Shown: positions 21,747-30,438 of the stretch, one piece after another
How the letters are laid out: every line of letters begins with the position of its first letter
Numbering within the stretch: position 1 is the first letter of the stretch
Assembly: GCA_017461445.1 (NCBI GenBank)
Contig: JAFTXW010000021.1
Coordinates: 1 to 42,304, forward strand
From: Oscillospiraceae bacterium
GTDB lineage: Bacteria > Bacillota > Clostridia > Oscillospirales > Oscillospiraceae
Length of the DNA stretch: 42,304 nucleotides
Direction: 5' to 3'
Notes under the pieces: model-generated
Told to the model about the DNA's origin: nothing
Databases searched by the model: none
What the model saw: only the letters and a program-made list of their open reading frames with translations
Program-made: the position numbers and the translations under genes

Positions 21747-21983
21747 TGTGAAAGACTCCTTTATCAATGATATCTACATTTTACAGGATTCGTCATTGAA
21801 AATCGAGAGCTGGATAGGGTAAAAATTCTTCAATATAGATAAATATTCATTTTGGTTTTCAAACTCACGAATTTTCGTCCTTTAACCGAAATTTTTGATT
21901 TTAATTCTCAAAACAGACCTGTTATACTAAATTTGTAAATTAGGCAGAGAAGTCTGTCAAAAATATAAAATGGGGGTTTCTTT
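21747..21983. promoter_or_regulatory. Divergent control region between GH1 and symporter genes
   Basis: A 237-base A/T-rich gap holds both divergent promoters. For the symporter, TATACT at 21923-21928 is a good -10 box but no -35 lies at proper spacing (TTGATT at 21895 is 22 bases away), as expected for an activator-dependent promoter. For GH1, TAAAAT reads on the minus strand near 21780, with a weak -35. The AraC-type protein encoded downstream is the obvious candidate activator. No cre-like catabolite site is convincing. Confidence 0.45.
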
Positions 21984-23471
21984 ATGGCAAAGATTAAGAA
22001 ATTGAGCCAAAGCGAGATCGACGGTGTTCAGTATCGCCGCACTCCTACATGGCAAATTGCAATTGGCCAGCTGCACTCCGGCTGCGCTATGGCGTTCTAT
22101 GTCCTGATGGGCATGATGAGCTACTTGGGTGATGTTGGCTACGGTATGGCCACTGCAGCCATCGGCGTGCTCCTTTCTGCCACCCGTATTTTCGACGGCA
22201 TTATCGACCCCTTCCTGGCAGTTTGGATCGACAAGTTTAACACCAAGTACGGCAAAATGCGGATCTTGCTCCTTCTTGGTTTCGCCATCCGCGCCCTTGC
22301 AGCGCTGATGCTGTTCGTTTGGTTCAGTGGCAAGACCAAGAGCGTTGTGCTTTTCGTTGCAATGTACATGCTGTACATTGTCGGCAACTCTATTTTTGAC
22401 ATCATCGGCAACATGGCTCCCGCCATTATGACCAATGACCCCAAGCAGCGCCCCACCCTCCAGGTCTGGACCACTGTCTATAACTATATGTTCCCCATGG
22501 CTCTGAATATGGTTTCTACCGCGGTGCTGCTGCCTATGTTCGGCGGTGAATACAACGCAGCTTTTCTGGCAGCCATGTGTTGGGTCACTGTGATTTTCAG
22601 CTTTGTTATGACTGTCCTTGCCTGCATCGGCCTGACTCCTGTGGATAAGCCTGAAAACTTTGTGGGTATCGCAGCTTCCTCTGAGGAGGACAATGTCTCC
22701 ATGAAGGATATGCTGAAGTTCCTGAAGGACAATAAGCCCTTCCGTCAGTATGTCTATGCTGCAGTTTCCGATAAGCTGGCTCAGAATGTTACCTCTCAGG
22801 CCATCGTCAGCACCATGATGTTCGGTATCCTGATCGGCAATATGATGTTTGGTACTATTCTGACGGTGATCTCCATGCTGCCCTCCATCATCTTTGCAAT
22901 CTTCGGTGCCCGTTATGCCGGTAAGCACGGCAGCAAGAAGGCTACTGTTACCTGGACCTGGGTCGCCATGATCGTTACCGTGATCACTATTGTGTTCTGC
23001 GCAGTTGTTGACATGCGCCAGATCAACATTCTGGGTGAGGGCGGCAATATTATGGTTGCAGCCATCTTCCTGATCCTGCTGCTGGCTGGCAACGGCTCCA
23101 AGATGTGCGTTACCACTGCAAACGGCTCAATGCGCGCCGATATCGTGGACTATGAGTTGAGCCGCAGCGGCAAGTATCTGCCTGCTGTTGTCACTGCTAC
23201 CTATAACTTCATCGATCAGCTGGTTACTTCGCTGGGTGCTACCATCGCAACCCTCAGCGTTGCCGCCATTGGCTATGTGGACAGCCTGCCTCAGCCTACT
23301 GATGCAGCGACTCCTGCTATCAAATGGATGGCGATGGCCCTGTACTTCGGCCTGCCGATCCTGGGCTGGATCTGCACTATCTTCGCCATGAAGAGCTACC
23401 ATCTGACCAAGGAAGAAATGGTCAATGTCCAGAAGCGGATCGCCGATAAGAAAGCGGAACTGAATCAGTAA
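21984..23471 (+). CDS. GPH-family sugar:cation symporter
   Basis: 495-residue, 12-segment transporter of the glycoside-pentoside-hexuronide:cation family (MelB/YicJ type). The early motif GYGMATAAIGVLLSATRIFDGIIDPF, split by the helix 1-2 loop, holds the family's 'RxFDgi.DP' cation-site pattern near residues 63-73 (Asp in FDGIIDP). A long cytoplasmic loop (DNVSMKDMLKFLKDNKPFRQ) is typical. GGGGG upstream is the ribosome site. It is the only sugar importer near the large glycosidase operon and therefore the likely entry route for its oligosaccharides or glycosides. The substrate itself cannot be read. Confidence 0.92.
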   Translation: MAKIKKLSQSEIDGVQYRRTPTWQIAIGQLHSGCAMAFYVLMGMMSYLGDVGYGMATAAIGVLLSATRIFDGIIDPFLAVWIDKFNTKYGKMRILLLLGFAIRALAALMLFVWFSGKTKSVVLFVAMYMLYIVGNSIFDIIGNMAPAIMTNDPKQRPTLQVWTTVYNYMFPMALNMVSTAVLLPMFGGEYNAAFLAAMCWVTVIFSFVMTVLACIGLTPVDKPENFVGIAASSEEDNVSMKDMLKFLKDNKPFRQYVYAAVSDKLAQNVTSQAIVSTMMFGILIGNMMFGTILTVISMLPSIIFAIFGARYAGKHGSKKATVTWTWVAMIVTVITIVFCAVVDMRQINILGEGGNIMVAAIFLILLLAGNGSKMCVTTANGSMRADIVDYELSRSGKYLPAVVTATYNFIDQLVTSLGATIATLSVAAIGYVDSLPQPTDAATPAIKWMAMALYFGLPILGWICTIFAMKSYHLTKEEMVNVQKRIADKKAELNQ

Positions 23472-23477
23472 AAAATT

Positions 23478-23498
23478 GGGCGGCCGCAAAGGCCGCCC
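23478..23498 (-). terminator. Terminator of the AraC-type gene
   Basis: GGGCGGCC (23478-23485), loop GCAAA, GGCCGCCC (23491-23498). On the minus strand it is followed by AATTTTTT, so it ends the AraC-type transcript; the symporter gene converges on it from the other side with no T-run. Confidence 0.8.
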
Positions 23499-23507
23499 TA
23501 CGCATAT

Positions 23508-24707
23508 CTATTTCTTTTCCCGGTATGCCAGGGGTGTATATCCCACGATTTCTGTAAAGACGCGTGTGAAGTAATTTCTGGTGCCAAAGGCAAGCTCCTC
23601 GGAAATCTCCTGCACGCTCATTTGGGTGCTTTTCAGGAGGACCTTCGCGCGCTCGATTTTCACGTTTTTTACATAGTCATTGATGCAGAAGCCGGTCTCT
23701 TCTTTGAACTTATGAGTCAGATAGTATTCCGTATAGCCAACCAGTACCGCCAGATCCCGGGCACGGATTCTTTGATTGCTATGCATTTCAATGTAGTCAC
23801 AGCATGTCTGGATCGGTGCGCTCAATTTGGGATTTGTGCGGCACTTGTGAACCCGGCGAATAAAATCATCATACATCAGAAGCGGAATTGCGGAAACTTC
23901 ATCATACGTGACCGCATTTTCCGTAGCTTGAATGTAGCTGTCGCCCAGAGCGTAGGCTTCCTCAGGAGACAATCCGCCGTCGATTGCGGCTCGGCATACC
24001 AATGTCGTAAAGACCACAGTAGTGGTCTTTGCCTGCCGCAGGGGGTCTTTCCCACTGACCGGAACACCGGAACTGATAAGCATGGATTTGCTTAATGCGC
24101 TGCGGTAGTTCAGATCGCCGTTGCGCACCATCTGGAGCATTGCCTGCTCCGCCATCCAGACCTTATGGCGGTCACGGCGGTCATTTGCTGTGACAAGCTT
24201 GTGGTCGGAAGCCTGAAAGTTGATCTCGCTGGCATCCAAACGCACGCCCGTGAGGCAGTAATGCAGCATCAGCAGATACCGGGCGAATACGATGTTCTGT
24301 GCTACCGGAATTCTGGAAAAACGTTCCATCAGCTGATGCTTCCATGCAAGGCTGATCTCAAGATGAGAGTAGTTTTTGAAGCCGCTTTCAATATCAGCGT
24401 GAGATACGTTGCTGAAATAGGCAGGGCCGATCACATACATACGGCGCAGCTCACCGTTTTCTTTTTCAAAAGCGGCACCCCAGATCAGGCCAAAGGCTGT
24501 TCCTAGATATACCGGAACGTCCACTTCTTTGGCGAGCTGCAGCGCCCGGTCCCGACACCCAAGGAAGGAAAAGGCACTGCCGAGCAATGCTTCATCCGGG
24601 CAATTAGAGCAAAGCAGCTGACCGTCTGCATCGTAACACCAAGTATAGATATCATTGCCGCAGCGAACCAATTCCTGAAACAGCTCCATGTTTTTAACAA
24701 CATCCAT
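23508..24707 (-). CDS. AraC-family transcriptional regulator
   Basis: 399-residue DNA-binding protein. The C-terminal 98 residues form the two-helix-turn-helix AraC domain: ARDLAVLVGYTEYYLTHKFK for the first HTH and SVQEISEELAFGTRNYFTRV for the second, ending FTEIVGYTPLAYREK. The N-terminal 300 residues are a sensory region without a cupin fold and with several Cys (NCPDEALLGSAFSFLGC); I cannot name it. ATG 24707 is chosen because AAAGGGG precedes it; an upstream ATG at 24779 lacks a site. It is divergent from the GH2-led operon across 114 bases and convergent with the symporter gene, so it is the likely local activator of both catabolic units. Confidence 0.9.
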   Translation of the reverse strand: MDVVKNMELFQELVRCGNDIYTWCYDADGQLLCSNCPDEALLGSAFSFLGCRDRALQLAKEVDVPVYLGTAFGLIWGAAFEKENGELRRMYVIGPAYFSNVSHADIESGFKNYSHLEISLAWKHQLMERFSRIPVAQNIVFARYLLMLHYCLTGVRLDASEINFQASDHKLVTANDRRDRHKVWMAEQAMLQMVRNGDLNYRSALSKSMLISSGVPVSGKDPLRQAKTTTVVFTTLVCRAAIDGGLSPEEAYALGDSYIQATENAVTYDEVSAIPLLMYDDFIRRVHKCRTNPKLSAPIQTCCDYIEMHSNQRIRARDLAVLVGYTEYYLTHKFKEETGFCINDYVKNVKIERAKVLLKSTQMSVQEISEELAFGTRNYFTRVFTEIVGYTPLAYREKK

Positions 24708-24821
24708 ATATGTTCGCCCCTTTGTGTTGATAAAACGATCATAACATAAAAATTCGTGTTCATAAAGATAATTTTTCACTTTTATTCTACAAAAGATGAA
24801 ATTTTATACTAGGAGTTATCT

Positions 24822-27014
24822 ATGAGAAGTACGATTTCAATTAATCAAGGCTGGAAGTTTATAAAAACCGCAGATAATGTGGTTCATGCTATGCAGCAGG
24901 TTGGAGAGGCGGTGTCACTGCCCCATACCTGGAATGCTCAGGATGGCCAGGACGGTGGCAACAACTACCACCGTGGTGCCTGCTGGTATATCCGGGAGCT
25001 TGAAAAGCCTGTCACAGATGGCGAGGTATACCTGGAAGTCAACGGCGCAGCCATGACAGCCGTTATTTATCTCAATGGACAAAAGCTTGCTGTCCACACT
25101 GGCGGATTTTCTGCTTTCCGGGTGAATCTGACCGAACATCTGAAAGCGAAAAATACACTCGCTATTTCTGTTGATAACAGTGATAACGATACCGTTTATC
25201 CTCAGAAGGCGGACTTTACTTTCTATGGTGGCCTTTACCGCAATGTCAACCTGATTGTTGTACCCAAGAAACATTTTGAGTTGGACTTCTGTGGAACCCC
25301 CGGCATCAAGGTGACGCCGACGGTGGATCTTGAGCACAAATCCGCTGTCGTCACTGTGGAAACCTGGCAGAACGCAGAGGAAGTGTACATTACCGTGGAT
25401 GGCCAGTCCAAGACTGTTGCTTCCGTAGATGGTCATGCTGTAGCGGAATTTGAAATTGAGAATGTCCATCTGTGGGATGGACTGGATGATCCGTATCTCT
25501 ATACTGCCAAGGCGAGCCTTACCAGCGGCGATGTAATATCAACCCGCTTCGGCTGCCGTCAGTTTGAAATTGATCCCCAGAAAGGCTTTATCCTCAATGG
25601 CAGAAGCTATCCGCTTCGGGGTGTCAGCCGCCATCAGGATCTGAAGGATGTGGGCAACGCCTTGACCTTGGAACACCACCGGCAGGATATGGCGATCATC
25701 AGGGAATTGGGGGCAAATACCTTGCGTCTTGCCCATTACCAGCACGCTCAGGAGTTCTATGATCTGTGCGATGAAAACGGTATCATCGTGTGGGCGGAAA
25801 TCCCCTATATCACTATGCATATGAAAAACGGCCGTGCCAATACCCTGAGTCAGATGGCAGAGCTGGTGGTTCAGAACTATAACCACCCCAGTATAGCGGT
25901 TTGGGGGCTGAGTAATGAAATTACCGCGGCCAGTACGGTCAATGAAGATTTGCTGGATAATCATCGGCTGCTCAATGACCTGTGTCATAAGCTGGATGCC
26001 ACCCGTCCCACTACCATGGCCAATGTGTTTATGCTGGAAATCGACTCTCCCATTCTGGAGATTCCCGATGTAAACAGCTATAACCTGTACTTCGGCTGGT
26101 ATGTGGGTGAGTTGGAACAGACAGACGAGTTCTTTGATGAATACCACATAAAGTACCCGGACCGTGCTATTGGCTTTTCCGAGTACGGTGCTGATGCCAA
26201 CCCTCTGTACCAAAGTGCAAGTCCAGAAAAGGGGGACTACACCGAGTCCTATCAGGCGGTTTATCATGAGCATATGCTCTCCATGATCGAGGATCGTCCT
26301 TGGATTTGGGCAAGCCATGTATGGAATCTGTTTGACTTCGCTGCTGATGGCCGTGACGAAGGCGGCAAGCATGGCGAGAATCAGAAGGGCATAGTTACAT
26401 TTGATCGCAAGCTTAAGAAAGATGCTTTCTATCTCTACAAGTCTGCTTGGAGCAAGGAACCTGTTGTTCATATCTGCGGCAGCCGCTATGTGGACCGTAC
26501 GGAGGATGTAACAGAAATCAAGGTCTATTCCAATTTCCCGGAGGTGACCCTCTATGTGGATGGAAAGCTGTTTGCTGCACAAAGCGGTGAGCGTGTATTC
26601 AAATTCCATGTTCCCATTTCCGGTGAGCATTCTATCGAAGCCAAGGCGGGCGGCTATTCCAGCGTGATCTTTATCCGTAAGGTGGCTGAGCAGAATCCGA
26701 AGTACGTATTTGTGAAAAAGCAGGATGTAGTCAACTGGTTTGATCAGGATGAGTTGGATCCCACCTGCTACAGCGTATCCGATACAATGGGAGAACTGCG
26801 CAAAAGTCCCGAGGCTGGCGCTGTTGTGGATCAGCTGATGGTCAAGGGAGCTGCCTCCCGGGGAGACGTGGCAGAAAGTGTAATGAACAATCCTGCTTTG
26901 ATTCGGATGCTGAACCGCATGACATTGATCGGCATGATGAAACAGGCAGGCGAGGTGGACCCTGAAAGCGTAAAACAGCTGAACAGAATTTTACAAAGGA
27001 TCAAGAAGGTATGA
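24822..27014 (+). CDS. GH2 family beta-glycosidase
   Basis: 730-residue cytoplasmic glycosidase with no signal peptide. The sugar-binding sandwich domain runs from about 1-150 (SLPHTWNAQDGQDGGNNYHR is diagnostic), the Ig-like domain 160-250, and the TIM barrel 255-560. Acid/base Glu366 lies in WGLSNEI and nucleophile Glu454 in GFSEYGA. RGVSRHQD is the usual RGvnrHqd motif. The C-terminal 75 residues are a small helical module (LMVKGAASRGDVAES) seen on Firmicutes GH2 enzymes. Beta-galactosidase, beta-glucuronidase and other activities share this fold, so substrate is open. AGGAG precedes the ATG. It opens a 13-gene operon and overlaps the GH43 gene by four bases. Confidence 0.92.
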   Translation: MRSTISINQGWKFIKTADNVVHAMQQVGEAVSLPHTWNAQDGQDGGNNYHRGACWYIRELEKPVTDGEVYLEVNGAAMTAVIYLNGQKLAVHTGGFSAFRVNLTEHLKAKNTLAISVDNSDNDTVYPQKADFTFYGGLYRNVNLIVVPKKHFELDFCGTPGIKVTPTVDLEHKSAVVTVETWQNAEEVYITVDGQSKTVASVDGHAVAEFEIENVHLWDGLDDPYLYTAKASLTSGDVISTRFGCRQFEIDPQKGFILNGRSYPLRGVSRHQDLKDVGNALTLEHHRQDMAIIRELGANTLRLAHYQHAQEFYDLCDENGIIVWAEIPYITMHMKNGRANTLSQMAELVVQNYNHPSIAVWGLSNEITAASTVNEDLLDNHRLLNDLCHKLDATRPTTMANVFMLEIDSPILEIPDVNSYNLYFGWYVGELEQTDEFFDEYHIKYPDRAIGFSEYGADANPLYQSASPEKGDYTESYQAVYHEHMLSMIEDRPWIWASHVWNLFDFAADGRDEGGKHGENQKGIVTFDRKLKKDAFYLYKSAWSKEPVVHICGSRYVDRTEDVTEIKVYSNFPEVTLYVDGKLFAAQSGERVFKFHVPISGEHSIEAKAGGYSSVIFIRKVAEQNPKYVFVKKQDVVNWFDQDELDPTCYSVSDTMGELRKSPEAGAVVDQLMVKGAASRGDVAESVMNNPALIRMLNRMTLIGMMKQAGEVDPESVKQLNRILQRIKKV

Positions 27015-28762
27015 TTATGGAAAAGATATTTTGCAATCCCTTAAATCTGGAATACCGCTACCAAATCAAGGATGCGTTAACGGGAAAGGGTGTTTTCCGG
27101 GAAGCGGCAGACCCGACTATGGTTGTATTCAAGGGCAAATACCTGCTGTTTTGCTCTATGAGCGGCGGCTTCTGGTATTCTGATGACTTGCGCAACTGGA
27201 AATTCCGCGAAACGCCTGAGCTGCCCATTTACCACTATGCACCCGATGTTCGGCAAGTGAACGGGCAGGTGGTATTCTGCGCCAGCCACCGGGGCGAACC
27301 CTGTAAAATATTCCGCAGCCCAGATCCGCTGAGCGTTCCTTTTGCGGAGGTGTCCGCACCTTTTTCGTTCTGGGACCCGGACATTTTTCAGGATGATGAC
27401 GGCCGGGTATATCTCTATTGGGGCTGCAGCAGCAAGGAACCGATCTACGGTATTGAACTGGATTCGGATACCTTGCAGCCCATTGGCGAGAAAAAAGTCA
27501 TGTTTGGCGAAAATGACGCAGAACACGGTTGGGAGCGCAAAGGCGAGAATAATAAGATGCCTCCTCCCAAGAAATTCAGGGACTACATGATGCGCTTCGC
27601 CGTTGGCACCAAGCCTTTCATCGAAGGCGCCTATATGACGAAGCACGGTGGAAAATATTATCTCCAGTATGCTGCGCCCGGAACGGAGAGCAATGTATAC
27701 GGAGATGGTGTATATATCGGTGAAACACCCTTTGGCCCCTGGACTTATCAGACCCACAATCCCTTCTCCAGTGTACCCGGCGGCTTTATGCAGGGCGCAG
27801 GACACGGCAGCACATTTCAGGACCTGAACGGTAACTGGTGGCATATTTCTACCATGCGTATTTCCGTTAACGAGAATTTTGAGCGCCGGATTGGACTGTT
27901 CCCCTGTGATTTTGACAAGGATGGCAATCTTTACTGCAACCAAAACTTTGCATGCTATCCTCAGACGCTGCCTGAAGGTAAGCGGGAAGATATGGAGCGG
28001 ATCGCCCCCGTTTGGAATCTGATTTCCTACAACGCCGCAGCTACCGCATCCTCCAGTCAAGCTGGGCAGGAACCTGCACTGGGCGTGGATGAAAATTGCC
28101 GTACCTGCTGGGCAGCAGAACCGGATGACAAGGCACCTTGGTATCAGATTGATCTGGGAGAAGTCAAGACGGTTCGGGCGGTTCAGGTGAATTTTGCGGA
28201 CCATAAAGTCCCCATGCTCGCTGTGGACAGGAAAACGGCTTACAAGGACACTGTGGGCTACCGCATTATCCGGGTGCAGCCCCAGAAGACGGCCTATCTT
28301 CTGGAGGGCAGCGTTGACGGTGAAAACTGGGAAACCATCCATGATAACCGTGCTGACGATACGGACTACACACACGATTTCGTGATGCTGGATACTGCCA
28401 GCCAGCTTCGCTATCTGCGGCTTTCACGCATGGAAACTGCGATGAACGGTGTTGCTGCCATCAGCGGTCTGCGTGTGTTCGGAAAGGGTAATGGAGATGC
28501 GCCTGCACAGGTAGAAAAGCTGTTCTTCACCCGTTCCAAGGACAGTCTGAATCTGCATCTTCGCTGGACGGAAAGTGAAGGAGCGGAGGGGTACAATGTG
28601 CGCTATGGCATTGCGCCCGACAAGCTCTACAACAGCTGGCAGGTCATCGGCAAGACCGAACTGGATCTTTCCATGATCAATGCAGGTATGCAGTATTGGG
28701 TTGCTGTGGACAGCTATAATGAAAACGGTGTCACACAGAGCAAGATTTTTCGCACAAAATGA
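27011..28762 (+). CDS. GH43 family glycosidase with F5/8-type and Fn3 modules
   Basis: 583-residue protein. The five-bladed propeller domain covers about 1-330: base Asp34 in EAADPTMVV, pKa-modulating Asp in SFWDPDIF (Asp122 or Asp124) and acid Glu205 in PFIEGAYM, the GH43 layout for arabinofuranosidases, xylosidases and exo-galactanases. Residues about 345-495 resemble an F5/8 type C (CBM32) sugar-binding module (WYQIDLGEVKTVRAVQV), and 500-583 an Fn3-like module. No signal peptide, which is odd for a CBM-bearing enzyme and suggests the modules serve structure or oligosaccharide binding inside the cell. ATG 27011 overlaps the GH2 stop; ATG 27017 is better spaced from AAGG. Confidence 0.88.
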   Translation: MIMEKIFCNPLNLEYRYQIKDALTGKGVFREAADPTMVVFKGKYLLFCSMSGGFWYSDDLRNWKFRETPELPIYHYAPDVRQVNGQVVFCASHRGEPCKIFRSPDPLSVPFAEVSAPFSFWDPDIFQDDDGRVYLYWGCSSKEPIYGIELDSDTLQPIGEKKVMFGENDAEHGWERKGENNKMPPPKKFRDYMMRFAVGTKPFIEGAYMTKHGGKYYLQYAAPGTESNVYGDGVYIGETPFGPWTYQTHNPFSSVPGGFMQGAGHGSTFQDLNGNWWHISTMRISVNENFERRIGLFPCDFDKDGNLYCNQNFACYPQTLPEGKREDMERIAPVWNLISYNAAATASSSQAGQEPALGVDENCRTCWAAEPDDKAPWYQIDLGEVKTVRAVQVNFADHKVPMLAVDRKTAYKDTVGYRIIRVQPQKTAYLLEGSVDGENWETIHDNRADDTDYTHDFVMLDTASQLRYLRLSRMETAMNGVAAISGLRVFGKGNGDAPAQVEKLFFTRSKDSLNLHLRWTESEGAEGYNVRYGIAPDKLYNSWQVIGKTELDLSMINAGMQYWVAVDSYNENGVTQSKIFRTK

Positions 28763-28772
28763 GGAGTGAATT

Positions 28773-29582
28773 ATGAAAGCAAGGAAGAAAAAGAAAGTTA
28801 TGATTATTCTGATTGCAATCGCTGTTTTTCTCTTAGTGGAGTGGTTATTCATTGGCTATCGATTCAGCTTCGGGCCTTTTAAAGCACTTGGAGATATCCG
28901 TATGAACAAAATTCCCGGCAATGCACAGAGCTACAACATGGATACCGTGGATCCGATGAAAAACAGTCCGTTGGAGGGCAAAAACGTTTTATTCCTTGGC
29001 TCTTCTGTCACTTATGGTTCTGCGTCTCTGCGGCAGGGCATTCCTGAGTACTTCGCTGCACGGTTTGGCTGCAATTACACCAAAGAAGCTGTCAGCGGTA
29101 CTACACTGGTAGACAATGGAAAGAATTCCTATGTCCAGCGGCTTTTGAATAATGTTGATCCCAACGCTTCGTATGATCTGCTCATTTGCCAGCTGTCCAC
29201 CAACGATGCGTCCAAAGAAATGCCCCTGGGAGACATCTCCGGCAGCAAGAAGCTGGAAGAGTTCGACACCAATACAATCACAGGTGCGATGGAATTTATT
29301 ATCTGCTATGCGCAGGAAACCTGGGGTTGCAAAGTAGTCTTTTATACCGGTTCCCGTTATGACAGTGCAGCATATGAAGTGATGGTCATCAGACTTCTTG
29401 AGCTTGAAGAAAAGTGGGGCATCGGCGTTCTGAATCTGTGGAGCAGCGATGAATTCAACAATCTTTCAGATGATGCAAGATCCCTTTATATGTATGATAA
29501 CGTCCATCCCACCAAGGCAGGTTACCGTGACTGGTGGTGCCCGGAAATGGAGCGGCAGCTTCTTGGGTTTCTAAACGACTAA
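28773..29582 (+). CDS. Membrane-anchored SGNH/GDSL hydrolase
   Basis: 269-residue esterase-fold protein. A basic N-terminus (KARKKKK) and one hydrophobic helix at about 9-28 anchor it, with the catalytic part outside. Block I reads VLFLGSSVTYG with Ser78 as the nucleophile (GSS in place of GDS); block III is QLSTNDAS; and block V DNVHPTKAGY supplies Asp242 and His245. SGNH enzymes often remove acetyl groups from plant polysaccharides or peptidoglycan; deacetylation of the incoming glycan fits the operon. It starts 10 bases after GH43 with GAGGAG as ribosome site. Confidence 0.87.
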   Translation: MKARKKKKVMIILIAIAVFLLVEWLFIGYRFSFGPFKALGDIRMNKIPGNAQSYNMDTVDPMKNSPLEGKNVLFLGSSVTYGSASLRQGIPEYFAARFGCNYTKEAVSGTTLVDNGKNSYVQRLLNNVDPNASYDLLICQLSTNDASKEMPLGDISGSKKLEEFDTNTITGAMEFIICYAQETWGCKVVFYTGSRYDSAAYEVMVIRLLELEEKWGIGVLNLWSSDEFNNLSDDARSLYMYDNVHPTKAGYRDWWCPEMERQLLGFLND

Positions 29583-29591
29583 GGTGATTCT

Positions 29592-30437
29592 ATGATAAAA
29601 GCAGTTCAGCAGTTCATGTTGGGAACAGTTCTGAATAACGAAGAACAGACCCGGGAAACGCTCCGGGCAATGAAAAAGGCAGGTTACGAAGGAATCGAGC
29701 TTTGCGGCTTTATGATCCATCCCATGGGGATGATGGTGCGCCTGCTGACCCAGGCTGCCGGAATGCCTGTGGGCAAGGGTGGCAATCTTGACTGGCACAG
29801 CCTCGTGAAAGAGTCCGGGCTGCAAGTGGTGAGTCTGCACTTAGATCTGGGTACTCTGGAACGGGACATCAAAGCCGCCGCAGAGGAAGCACGATTCTTT
29901 GGGGCAAAGTACATCGTCATCACTGGCATGTACCGCTTTGACTACGGCAGTGAAACTTCTGTCAGAGATTTGGCTGACCGCCTGAACCGTGCAGGAAAAG
30001 CGCTGAAAGCCCACGGAATCCAACTGCTATACCACAATCACAACTGTGAACTGCGGTTTGTAAATGAAACCCAAAGAGCCTATAACATTTTGATTGAAGA
30101 AACCGATCCTGAATATGTAAATTTCGAATTCGACTCCTACTGGTTCGCCGAGGGCGGTGCGGATGCATTGTGCTGGATGAAGCGACTGGGGAGCCGCATG
30201 AAGCTGTGGCATATCAATGACCGGGGCAGCCGGGTGGCGGGAGCATCCATGACACCTATCCTGAAGACCGATTCCATGGAGTTGGGTACCGGCAATATGC
30301 CGCTGGATGAACTGATGGAACAGGCAAAGGCGGCAGGCTGTGAAGCTGTGATTCTGGAAAGTCACCGGAACTGGATAGACAAAAGCCCAATAAAGAGTTT
30401 CCAGCTCAGTGCCAAATATCTGAATGAGAGGGTATAA
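29592..30437 (+). CDS. Sugar phosphate isomerase/epimerase-family protein (TIM barrel)
   Basis: 281-residue AP endonuclease 2/xylose-isomerase-like TIM barrel. Visible strand motifs are GYEGIELCGF (barrel strand 1), KYIVITGMYRFDYG (strand 3), LLYHNHNCELRF (metal-ligand His and Glu region), YVNFEFDSYWFAEGG (metal-ligand Asp/Glu region), KLWHINDRG and AVILESHRNW (final Glu). This set suits a metal-dependent epimerase, isomerase or dehydratase of a free or modified sugar. The exact reaction cannot be read. It lies between the SGNH and GH78 genes with one base before the GH78 start. No N-terminal export signal, so cytoplasmic. Confidence 0.85.
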   Translation: MIKAVQQFMLGTVLNNEEQTRETLRAMKKAGYEGIELCGFMIHPMGMMVRLLTQAAGMPVGKGGNLDWHSLVKESGLQVVSLHLDLGTLERDIKAAAEEARFFGAKYIVITGMYRFDYGSETSVRDLADRLNRAGKALKAHGIQLLYHNHNCELRFVNETQRAYNILIEETDPEYVNFEFDSYWFAEGGADALCWMKRLGSRMKLWHINDRGSRVAGASMTPILKTDSMELGTGNMPLDELMEQAKAAGCEAVILESHRNWIDKSPIKSFQLSAKYLNERV

Positions 30438-30438
30438 T

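Noticed and set aside
24805-24810. TATACT as the -10 box of the GH2 operon
   Set aside because: It touches the ribosome site (AGGAG at 24811), so a transcript from it would lack the site; the true promoter must lie further upstream in the 24708-24800 region and is not clear.
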